The notes beneath the pieces were generated by a model, which searched no databases, had not been told where the DNA came from, and saw only the letters and a list, made by a program, of their open reading frames with translations. From NCBI GenBank assembly GCA_029931535.1, contig JAQPZY010001432.1, positions 1-64,000 of the forward strand: 64,000 nucleotides of DNA, read 5' to 3'. This DNA is from Margaritifera margaritifera. Its lineage: Eukaryota > Mollusca > Bivalvia > Unionida > Margaritiferidae. This document shows positions 44,940-57,907 of the stretch, piece by piece; positions within the stretch are counted from its first letter, which is position 1, and every line of letters begins with the position of its first letter. Both the position numbers and the translations under genes were made by a program.

Positions 44940-47406
44940 CAAAGAATCCTAATAATAGGTATAGGTTCACACAAAAGACACATTGATTTACAATATTCAG
45001 GTCATATAATTCATAAGAAAAGTGTTTATATGTGCATAATGCATTATAAAATCTTGACTCACATGCAAATAATGCGCGTAAAAGGAACATGAGATACAGT
45101 TCTCTTACCTTTTCCCGTCGAGTGTCTGTGCATGGTATGCGTGAATCGTCATAGGCTGTCTATCCAGTGTGAGCCTAATTTTGCCTCCATTTGGCGTCTG
45201 AATTAGATGCAGTAACCACGTCATTTTTTTATTTATTTTGCACGACTTTCAATCATTATTGCAGTAAAACCAACATTTTCACAAATCGCCTTGACTTCAG
45301 TAGATCATGAGTGAAGTACTTATGTTTTCAATCAATTGAAAACCAAAATAATGTAAAGCATATAAAAGACAGAAGGCGTCCATAATTTCTGACCGTTACA
45401 GAGCTTTCGAATTCTCAAAGAAAACTTACATTTAGGGGTTTTAAATGAACATATACAAGATTCAAGACTGAGAAATTATTGTCAAGTAATACGATGTACA
45501 TAATGATAATTAAACAGATAGTATGAACTATCATGCAAACAAGTGAAAACCAAATAGATGTTTTACTATAAATAATATAAAATCGCCATACATACCGACA
45601 CTTTAATCCAGTCCATTTTAGGGAGAGGCTCATTCTGTAATAAGAACATGACAAACGTCTAAACAACGCCTATTTGCAAAAAGTCAAATCTGAAAAGACT
45701 ATTATATTTCAAGTCAGTCTTAAATGTCTGGCAACTCACTCAGAGAAATAATAATAATAATAATAATAATAATAATTTTAAAAAAAACTTTACTTACTCC
45801 GATTTTACACTTTGTCTAAAGTACTATAAAGCAGTACAAATAGTATGCAAATTATGTACAATGCAAAACCCATTGTTGACAAATAGTACAAAATCCTCCT
45901 ATTCACCCTTCAACCATTTCTGTAATGTAACGTAATGGTTAGAATTCTTTATTGTTACATCTGCAGCAAAATTACTTATTTTTATATATTAGATGCGAGG
46001 TTACATATTAGATTTATCAATACGACCACAAACGTCGCGAAAATCTCCCCTGATACATTATGGATTTCTCGCTTGATTTCATTACCAGCACCACTGACAG
46101 GAAAAATGCCCTCATGCCGAAAAAGAGGCTAGTCTCGTGCCCAGCGCAGCTGTGCTCTGCATTAGGGAGTTTTCTAGAAGAAGAAAGAAAGTTTGGTTTT
46201 TTATGCGTCATGCCGCATGTAAAACATGGTAAATTTACTTTTTTTTGTGGGCTACCAATGTTCGTGAATTCGTTGTCACCACAATCCACACTTTTAAAAA
46301 CCGAAATGCAACGATCCACCGATGAAGAAAAATAGCTATAGGACCCACTTCACATATCTCAGAGGTGTATGCAAGAATTAAGTCATCGTTGAAAATGTCT
46401 TCTTTTTGGTGGGCATAACCACGAAAAATGATAAACAAGAAAATAAATCAGTTCACGGTATGGGGTAAAAGATGAGTTCAACTTTTCTTTCAAGCCTTGC
46501 TCCTTTGAATTCACTATACCCCATTTACATGCTCAAGCGAATGAGTAATGGATCATAGGTTTTCATCTTATTGAGAATTGTCTCGCATATAACGATTATT
46601 ACCACACCACAAAGAATCCCCTTATTTTTATAATATAATGTATTTGAGAAAGGAAAACATAATAGATGTAAACTGTTTGGATCCAACAATTTATATTACT
46701 TTGGTAAAGGTAAATGCAGCGATAAATTCCTTGATATTATCACACAGATAGTGAATCTACATGTTTCCTTGATGAATTTTAGTTTCGTTTTATGCTTTTG
46801 CGTAAATATTTGGAGTCCTTATTTGATAAGGTATCAATTATATACGTTGCAACAACTCCAGTTCCAAACCCGCTACCAATGATCGAATTTGGTTACGAAT
46901 GAGTTTTTGTACAGAATACCAGTTTCTCAGAGTTGTTTTTATGTTGTCTTTGATCCACATCGGCAGAAATAAACTTGATGCGTAAAATTTAAATTTAAAA
47001 CATTGAAGAGAACTTAATAACTCGTGAAATTCTTTTTTGAAATAATGAAACACACTGTATATAAATGAATGTGTGTAAAAATCAAGTGGATTTACAACGA
47101 ACCAAATTCGTTAGATAATTAGATCTGTTGCAAGAAAAATAAGTTCTCTTGCACAAGTTTACAACAAATTTGATTTCCACAAAGATCAGTGACATCTAAT
47201 CGAAGTGAAATGAGCAGATAACTTTCAGATCAATTATTCGAATAAATATCTGAGAAAAAAATTATTCAGGATAATTGACATCAATTTATGAAAATAATTC
47301 CCATCAAAATTGAGCATTAAACAATATATGCGATCAGAGGGAAAATTCGGCTTTGTCACATTTCATACAATTTTTATACCGCTGAAAATCCATCATCCTT
47401 CTGGTT

Positions 47407-47454
<48 letters not shown>

Positions 47455-48461
47455 GATGGTACATCGTGTACACTAGGCATACCTCAAATATTTTGGACCA
47501 TTGAGTTGATCAAAGAAGTAATCAGAATCATCCGGGATGAAAAACTCGTCTCCTCCAGTGGTGATGATATACTTGGACTTGTTAATGAATCTATCATTGT
47601 AAGCTGGAATATGAAGTTAAATTAATTAATTAATTTATTGAACATGTACCGAAGATACTAAACATTTAGTGTCGGTTATGATTGGTAAAATGGTCACTTT
47701 TCCAAGCTCATAGTTTATTACATGATTTCAGTACATGCTAGCCTTACATAAGCTTACACGCGTTTAGTTTATTTGCACCCATCTTCCTGTTCTCGGTTAT
47801 CACTGTATTACTGGTGAGCAAAGATTACTATATCATATCTCACTTACTCGTGTTAACAGGACCTAACTGTATTTCTTCACTATCACTGAAACCCTAGATG
47901 AACAAAGATTATCAGCTAAGTTTTCCTGCAATATCACAAGAGTTATTCTTATCAATAGGTCATATAGTCACTAGATGTCTTCATTAACACTAAAACTTCA
48001 GGTGAGCAAATATTATCGGTCAATTGTTTCAGCTTTCCAAGTTGAGTACCTAATAGGTTTGATGTGCAAATTCTGTACAAGATTGAGGCCAAGAAACTCA
48101 CATATTGGGTCGATAATATTGGCCATCTTCTGTGTGTTCGGATTATCCAGTTGGCTTGTAAAATTAAGTTCGTAGTAATCCTTAAAGGCAAATGTCCATC
48201 CTCCCAGAGACCGATAGTGGTGATGAAGATTCTGGAGAAAATGACGCACTGAACAGTTTTCAAAGCGTAAATCGAAGATACACAATAATATAGAGGATAA
48301 AAAAAAATGGGGAAGGACGAAATTTTTTTTAAGGAAAACGATTTGTTCAGCGTAAAAGAAGACGTCACGTTCAATCATTAAGTGGCTGGCAACGTGCAGT
48401 GCTATTCATAGAACCTTCACTGTAACCAACAACTATATATATATGTATATATATGTATATA

Positions 48462-48518
<57 letters not shown>

Positions 48519-51500
48519 AGAGAGAATATTATCGTACAGGTTCGAGAATTATAATTCTTCACTGACTGAGAATCTAATTCGGGTTCGCGAGGTACAGTAC
48601 CCATCGCCTTTCCTGGGTGCACCAACCCCCACATCCCCTCAACACTCCCCAAATTAGGATAGAACTTAGCCGTGGATATGGGTATACGTGAATGGCAGAC
48701 GCACTCGCTTGGCAACCCAGTAATTATCTCTCCTCTTAATATACAGTCACTCCTTACATAAATCAAGATATATAGAAGCTATTATTTTAAGTTAGAAATA
48801 GACATCAAACAGAGAAATAAAGTATCACAGAAAACACCAGTAGGGACATTGTCATGTGCCTAGTAATTAAATACTGAATTTAATATTTTACAGGATTCAT
48901 GAAATCATGAAGCTTGAAAATCAATTACACATTGTGTGATCGGCCGTTGTGTGCAATCATGTAAAATATTAAGTTAGATTCTAATAATTACAAGTAGTTA
49001 TAGATAAAATAACGAATTTCAAGAAATAAATAACAGTAGTATAGTTTAAACATTGTTTACAAATATTGTCAAAACACACAAGAAATGCGCTTGAATGAAT
49101 TAGTACTGTATATACTCTCGTATAAGCCAATACCAACTGCAAAATGCGCCGGCAGATCTGGGTCTATACAGTTTGTAAGGACAGATCAGTAGAACAAACA
49201 ACATAGACCCGCATTATGCGACGGCTGATCAGGGTTTATGTTGTTTGCATTTGTATTAAGGTTATGAGCGAGTTAATACGGACGTTCCTTTATGATGTTA
49301 TGCACTAATAACTTCTATTTTTAGCGTAACAGGATGCAGTTTTAACCAGTCTAAATGATTGTTGCAAAGGCTTGGTTAAAATGTGTAATTATTATATTTT
49401 TTTATATCTGATTTCTTATAAATCGCGTTTACTGAATATTAAAGGGTTTAAAATTTGCTGAGCGCGAATTCCTATTTTTTTACACCAAAAAAGTGCGCTG
49501 TACGTTTCTTTCTTCATACTGTCACAAGACAATTAACAATATAAATATATCCGCTACCTATATCTTCAGCACAAGTCTCATCATTGTAACTTGTTTAAGG
49601 ATTTACAAGTTTCCTGATCACCGACAAAAAACCCCAGTGAAGTTACAACCAATTTACAAACAATTCGCAAAAGTACCGATTTCGTCACAAATCCGCAAAC
49701 TAGGTGAAATATCCGTACTTTACGTAAAAATCAGCAGGTGTGTTCCACCTCTTAGGGCAGTGGTCCCCAAACCCCGGGTCGCGACCCAATTGAGGCACTG
49801 CATTTTGGGTCGAAAAAGATGGTATTTAGGGTCGCGATAAAAAGTGTTTGGGAACCACTGTCTTGGGGTGTTAGGGTGTGCGATGTCTTAGGTGTATCAC
49901 AAAGAGAAATGAAGGGGGGGGGGAGGGAGGTGATGAGAAAAGAATGTTATGTTACTTATATAATACATATATTTAACCAATAAAAAGCAGTAAGAAATAT
50001 GGAGACATGTATAAACGAGACAACCGATAAGAGTGACGCCTTAAATCAGTCAGTGGACGAGAGAGTCCATACGACGATTAAACTGTTCTACGCACATTTT
50101 ACGAATAAATTGATGAAAATATAATAGTTTGAAATTCTATCTTAAGGCTAATGCATGGTTCTTATTTAGCAGAAATATCAAGATGTTGTCAGAAGCAGTT
50201 AGCAGTCATTGAAATTAGTTATTTTCGCGTTTTGCTATGCAAAAATTAAACTATTTGAGTGTAATTCACTTTGATCGTACGAACATTTGATTAGGGAACC
50301 GAAACAAATACAAATTTGATTATGATAACAGCAAATTATTCTGTGTGAGAAGCAAGACAAACTCTTTTATAAAATATAAATTCTAGAGAAAAATATGTAG
50401 GATTCAATTGTCACTTGACAAGGTACGTACATATTTACTTAAACAAGAGTCCCTCGAAAAGACTGACACTCCACTGTCCGAATAAAATTTGTAGAAATCC
50501 ACGAAAAGTCCATTTCATCTATCATTTCATTCCTTTTTATTGCTGAGTATTGAAATCGTCAAAGATATTCTTGAGAATCTCCAACGCACCAAATTTGTTA
50601 AAAAAAAATTTTTTTATGTTTGAGTTAGCATGTTCACAAAATAAAGGCAGTGCTAAAATCTTTGTTATGGTCCTCGACCTTGAACGTGATGTCATGGACA
50701 GAAAATCATTGAACTCGTGTCAGATACTGTCTAGATATACCCACATGCTAAGTTCGGTTTAATCCATAATGAATATTTTGTTAAATTTAAAAAAGACACA
50801 CTCCCGCAAACAAAGAAACAAACACACCAAAAACAAGGTGATGAACTTGTATTATTCAGTATATTCTTCAGATGTATCGACAAAATGGGTTTGATAAAAA
50901 AAAATCGCCTTATACTTATGTATGTTATCATGCTCTCAAGCCATCACAGATAAAACCCTGGGTCAAGACGTTTGACCTTGAAATTAATGTCAGAGTGTAG
51001 ACTATCAGCTTGTTTACTGAAAAAGAACTCAATAGAAAGTCTGGTTGAAATTTGTTGTGTTTATATTAAAACTCAGTGTATTCATAAGCGCAATGAAGTA
51101 CAAAAATGCAAGTAGACACCATTGACTTCAAACCGAGGTCAAGTAGATCTGGCTTTCAAACTTGATTACAAAAGCGCATTCATGTTGTTGGTCAGATCTG
51201 CACCATTTTCATTCAGAACCAGTTACATTTTGCAAAGGCCTTTTCGTGAAAACTCATTAAAATGCCATCATTTGTTACCTAGAAGTAGTGATAAAAAAAT
51301 GTTTAAAAGGGCCATTATGGTTATCATGTTGGAGATTCGATCAGCACCATTTTCATTCAAGTAAAGCTATATATTGTCAAACTCTCTTAGCGAAAACACC
51401 AGTTCGATGCAACCATCCATTCAGGAGAAGTAGCTATAGAAGATGTTCATGACGACAGCAAAGGAGGTTAGATCAACATCATTTAATATAGGACCAATTG

Positions 51501-53707
51501 TTTTAATGAACATTCAAAGTCGATAAAACCATCCATCGAGGAGGAGTAACCATAACAAGATTTTCATGATGAATGCTGTAGCGGCGATGATAGACGTCAA
51601 ATTGACACCATTTTCGACTCAGATTCATCAACATTTCATGGGGAGACTCTAATGAAAAACTTATGTCGATATGTCCATCCATGCAGCAGGAATAATGATA
51701 ACAAGATTTTCAAGATGGCCGCCATAGCGTCAGATCGGCATTATTTTCATTTCGGACCAATTGCATGTCGAAAGAAATCTTTCAGTGAAAATGTCCACAC
51801 GACCAATCCGTTTAGGAGGAGCAGCTATAGCAAGATTATCAAGATGGCTTCCATGGCGGACATATTGGATGTTCAGGGCATCATTGTCATTTAGGACCAA
51901 CTGGACCTCAGGATGCAACCGTGTGTAAACCTTCATAACTTTGCTTCTACATGTAATTATTTAGGAGGAGTAGCGATAACAACATAGATCTAATAGACAG
52001 ACGCCGGACATCAGACCATCGAATAAGCTTTTCTGGTCTTCAATTAGAAAAGTAATAAACAGCTGAAGAAATTGTTCACTGGTGTGACTTAATTACCCTC
52101 TAGCGCCTCGGATTGCACACTAATAATTTTGTGTAACGTTTTGACGTCATTTGACAGCTGTATGATCTAACGAATGTATGAGATGGATGTATGAAACATC
52201 AAATCAATGACTTCACGTGAATATGTTTCTATTTACTTCAGTTGACTTGTGCAACTAAATGTTTGAACCTCCTACCTTCACCATGTTTAGCAGGTCCATG
52301 ACGATTGGGATTATAGCGATGACACGTTTGTCCACAGCACCTGTGGTCCACGTTGTCCAACCACGCTGCAATGCGAACAGAAGGTTCAATATTTTTTTTC
52401 AGGATGATCATGTGAACATATCTTGAATAGAAAAATAATTATATTTCAGGTGCTTTTTACAGTGGTGCTTCTCATAATTTGCCCTATAATGGTTATGTTT
52501 TACCTCCCCCCAAATTTGTGTTTGTATAAGGGGAACCACAGAAAAGATGGTTAGATAAATTAATGATGGAATTACGTCTGGTCTTCTTGATATTGGTTAC
52601 GAATACGGAGAATAATTTTGCAAATGGAAGCAATTTCTTTGCAGTGTTCGAGTAAATACTTGAACTTTACTTTGAATTTTACTAAACATACAGTTAAAAA
52701 CCATGCATAGCTATGTATGTTAGAAAACAACTATTTTCAAATGGCAAGTTAAAACCTGTATATGAAAATAGCACAACACAAACGCTATCTGGACCATGAG
52801 TCCGAGTTACCATACGACCATTATCCTAACATGATCCCTTACTTAGTACATAAATCTTATATACCACATACCTATCAAAGGATTTTTTTAAAATTAAAAA
52901 AATGCACTCAAGAAACACGCACAACTCGTACGTTTGAGTACGACTAACGTAAAAAATCGACCTCGTCAAGCCTGCTAAAACAATCTGACCATTCAAGAAT
53001 ATATAATAATACTAGGGGATAATCGGATCGGTTGATTTTTCTTGCAGTATCTTGTTTGTGTCGTGTCTTACCTTTGATGCACCACCAACCAAGAATTTTT
53101 CTACCTTCTTTCCGACTTTTGTCATGGCAACACTAGTGATGGTGTCTAGGGCGCGCACGGCAGCCTGTGATAAATAATAATAATAATAATAATCATCATC
53201 ATCATCATCATCAAATTCGTCATAATACACATATTGTATTATGATTTTCTTTCCAGTGAGATTTTAATTGACTTTACGTTATCAATACGCTGATGGCTTG
53301 TATGATTTCATATACAGGCGCAAGCAAAAGGGATACAGCAATGACGCTCATGTTCAACAGATACACCAAAGAAAATTGGTTTGGGCTTGGTTTCGTGTTT
53401 AACGGCACCGCAATGCAAGTAGGTTATTTAGTGACAGTGCAACTGGAGTAAAGTTCCTTGCAGAGGGAGACACCACTGTAGCCGACATGGGCTGCTGGAA
53501 CGGTAGAATTCAAACCCGTACCCTTTCAGTCGCGAGACTGGCACACTAACCACTGAACCACCACGGCTCCTGCCTCCATTAGTCTTACGACATGCATGAG
53601 AGCCAATCGGACCTATTCTACAGCCATAGGCGTCCGCAGGAATTTTTCCGGGGAGAGGGGGGCAAAGCCATTTTTCCATGGGGGGGGGGGGCAAAGTCAA
53701 ATCAAAG

Positions 53708-53768
<61 letters not shown>

Positions 53769-53800
53769 CACAATGGATTTATCTTCCTTCTCTCCCCCCC

Positions 53801-53895
<95 letters not shown>

Positions 53896-54523
53896 CGGAC
53901 GCCCATGTCTACATCCCAGGATTGCAAGGAGTAAAATAAAATTTCTCAAATTGAATGCTTGATCGCAACAAGGAGATAACAAATAATAAATAATCAACCT
54001 GGTTGCGATTGAAATACAATAGAATGTTAGTTTTGTCACGTATTCGATAAGGAGTATAATAATTATGTATTTGCTAATTCAATCTAAAATTGACTTTAGT
54101 CACCGATAAGATTATCATATGCGATGCAGCTTTCAAATGGTTTAAAACCATACTTCAAAAGTACTCTTTACATACGACATTTTTAAAAATTACGTTTTGT
54201 GCTAAAAGAAAACGAAAATATAACTCATGACTATGTTACCATACTATGGTTGAAAGTTATAGGAGGAGTAATATACCGAATTACTTATCTACAAACCAAC
54301 AGGAAGAGGGTAAGAAAAACAAAGACAATGCAAAATATGTTTTGCATACGATTAGATAGTCTTACTTTTGTCATTGGCATTCTCAAAAGGATTTCTGGGT
54401 CAGATGAGTTTGTCAATACAAATGTTTTCCAGGTCCACGCTATTATGGCATCTTCCCCCCTTTCCTTCTTCTCCGGATCGGCCTGCAAATATAGACATTG
54501 TACAATTTACCTATAGATGTAAA

Positions 54524-54566
<43 letters not shown>

Positions 54567-55833
54567 GTATAATTCCGGTTCATGCTAAAACTCACTGAAA
54601 ACTATCCATCACAGCATTTGCATACAGTCATATGTCTTCTAATAACGTGAAAAGTGAAGGCATTTACAACTTAGCAATATATTCTGTAATACAAGTAGTT
54701 TTATATCCATACAAATACAGGCAACAATTCAGTTAACAATGGAGGGTGCAAATATTGTACAAAAACCTGGAAACTATCGAGATTTTATGATGAATTTCCA
54801 AGGTGATGATTTCTGTGGAAATGTATTTGCCACTGCAACGCAAAATTAAGAGCACTCTTCAAAAAACAACGCAGGTAGATGTACATTTGCATTATCTGTG
54901 TATTTCCTTTTGTTTCTCAAATTATTAATTTAAACTTTATTTTAAAACTTATGCTGTTCTTCCTCTTGTTATCTTTTTATTTCTTCTACTTTTCTTTTCC
55001 TCTTTGAATTTTTTTAATTTTTTTATTTTTTTTTGCAATTTGTCGTTATTTTAAATAACATAACTGATCTTTTTATTTATTGTAGGTAGCTTTTTATCAT
55101 TTGAACTGTGGGATGTACTTACTTTATTCATCCTTTCATTTTTTCATCCATACACCCACCACCCATCTATCTATCTATTCGTTCGTTCGTTTATTCATTT
55201 TTTTTTTTTAAATTTTGTTTATTTTGAAATGAATTAGCAGCAGGTCTACTCTTTTGTCGCTAATTACTCACGCGTGACCACTTCTTGCACTAAGTTGTAT
55301 ATCGCCCGGATAATACGAAATAAAAAGTGATTGTCATCCGTGAACATTTGTCAAAATAATTGCCCCATGAAATACTATTGTTAAACAAGACAAGCACGAA
55401 ATTGTTCCACAAATAAATGTAAGGTGTTTTATTCAGTTGGGGACAGTATATTACACATGTATGTTAGTCTGGGGTTCAATTTACTTTACAATAAAATCTC
55501 TCTCTTTCTCTCTTTCTCTCTCTCTCTCTCTCCAAAATGTTTTTTCAGTATGGAGACACCAAATAAAAATAAAAAAGATTTCCCTACTGATTTTAATATC
55601 ATGTTGATATAGGTGTTGGAAATATGCGAATGTAATATCAAAGAATTTCGGCCTTTATTCAAGTACACTATCGTCACTAATTTAATTTAATTTAATTTAA
55701 TTTAAACTTAACTATTTGATAATGATCAAAATTCACTTTGTTATATCAGAGAGGTGATGAGGATGAGGTAAAGAAAAATGAAACAATGTTGGAGCTTGTT
55801 CGTCAACAAATGCTGGGTTATGTGTATAATGAA

Positions 55834-55905
<72 letters not shown>

Positions 55906-57865
55906 TATCAACATGACGATAAACTATAAATTGATAATCAACACTGTTGTCTAAGTACTCCATGTAAGGAATGTCAGCGAGCGAGTGAGCGGGATTAACA
56001 TCTACAGCTGACTTATTAGTTGCTGGTGTTACTCACATTGAAAACAATAGGCTCGTTTGGAATCATCTTAAGGTTTGCACCAATTGCCCCCGTACTAGCC
56101 GCAAATGTTGTTGTCAATGCAACAAATGTATCATCCACGCTGGGAGGACTGTTACAATATAAAATAAAAAAAATTATTTTTTGAAACAGATTATTTTTTT
56201 AAAGTACTGAATATATGTTTAAAGTCAATGCATGTTAATGGATTCGTAATGCTTGGTAGAATATATCTGGGAAAAAGAAAGACGTTCTCTTTTACATTCT
56301 TAGAGCGAAATTCAGAGAGACAGACAAACAGACAGAGTCATTGGTGATACAATTTTTATTAAAATGCTTTATTTCATTTTATGCAAACCTTTACAACAGA
56401 GTTTTTTATGCAAAAAATGGATATATTCTTTACAAAGTTCATTTACTTACATAGAGTTGAAAAGTGGCATTTCACACATAATTTGTAAACACAGTGTGTC
56501 GTCTATTAAAACTATTCCTTGTTCGGGAATGTTAAATATTGCTTTATGGAGAAAGAAAAACAATTTTTGATTAAAACTTATCATTCAAGCAGCTATATGC
56601 ATGAATTTCATCGGTCATATGAAGTTTATAAAGAATGCAACTGATATTATTGAACATCTATCGCACACAAGTGATAATCGAAATCATTAAATTAGCTCTA
56701 TATTGCGTTATCCTTACCTATCATGATTGGAACCTCCATCTATGAAGAGGAATGCCGAATCAAACACCACCTTGTCAGGAATGGTAATCGTTAGGTAGTG
56801 CCACCAAACTGGACGGTCTAAAATACTCTCTTCAGCATATTGATAGAAATCGCTTTAGTATTTTTGTTTCAACTAGTCAGTAGATTGATTTAGTTTCCTC
56901 TGTTTTTGAAGTTACCTTTTTATTATTTTGCTATTCATTGAAAAATGTTTTGTCAAATTTTCGTTGATAGTATTGAATTCTCACTGTATGGTAACGATAG
57001 ATATATGGGAGTGACGATGGATTCACAGGCAAAAAGAAAATAACGTTTTCTTTCTGAATGGAGGTAAAACATAGAAACCTCCTACCGTCAAAAATCATGT
57101 CAATGTGGCTGTCACATTGGCACAGAAATAATAAAAAGCGAATATCAAGGCAGAGGAAACTTGGTTCAGTCAACATACAGGATTGGATATACAAGGTTTA
57201 TGTCGACATACAGGATTGGATATACAACGTTTATGTCGACATACAGGATTGGATATACAACCTTTATGTCGACATACAGGATCCGATATACAACGTTTAT
57301 GTTGACAAGTTACAAAAACTTGAATTATGAAGATGTTTAAATTTCAGTTTTGTACAATAAGGAGAATAATTATGAAAATCGAATCTTGTTAGCTATGAAT
57401 CATTCATGAGTTCATTTGGTACTCCCGATAAATGTACTTGTGTATTTTCTACTTATTTGTTCTGCAGATTTATTAGAATGTTTTAAAACCCATAAATTGT
57501 CTTGCATTTTCTTTGAACACTGTATTTTGAGTGACAAAAATTAAATTGATTTAAATCCCTCATTAAATTCCGTTTCTGTGTATGTCTAGAGCAAAAGATT
57601 TTTAATTTTTTTTCCTCAATTCAAAATGAACTTTATATTTAGATAAATGGGATTGATCTTTACAGGTTGATGATCTGTTATTACATTATGTAAGTTATAA
57701 ATAAAAGTCATATATCTCTCCAACCTACCTCCATTTAGGAATTAGTCCGGATAAAAGTAGAAATCTCATTACTCCAAGGTACTGAGCCTATTCTTTTTTT
57801 TTTGTTCCATTTTATTGTCGGCAGACATGACAGAAAATCCATAAAAAGAAGATACTTGGATTTGT

Positions 57866-57907
<42 letters not shown>

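Larger units (their letters stand above)
53629..53903. mobile_element. 275-bp foldback element holding TA and poly-C tracts
   Basis: GGCGTCCGC at 53629-53637 is matched in inverse by GCGGACGCC at 53895-53903. Between them are AGGAATTTTTCCGGGG, G-rich runs, a TA run at 53711-53766, and the 92-base C run. The same left-end sequence recurs at 18978, so it is a repeat family in this genome. The G-rich left part and C-rich right part are complementary and could pair over a long distance. Confidence 0.65.

Noticed and set aside
44667..44942. Possible minus-strand exon ending ..RMPRSPELMFKTRQ
   Set aside because: It lies inside intron 11; exons 11 and 12 join directly in phase across the conserved KRRDFRL block, so no exon is needed there.
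53596..54039. Poly-proline and poly-glycine open frames
   Set aside because: Pure translation of the poly-C tract and the TA run next to it.
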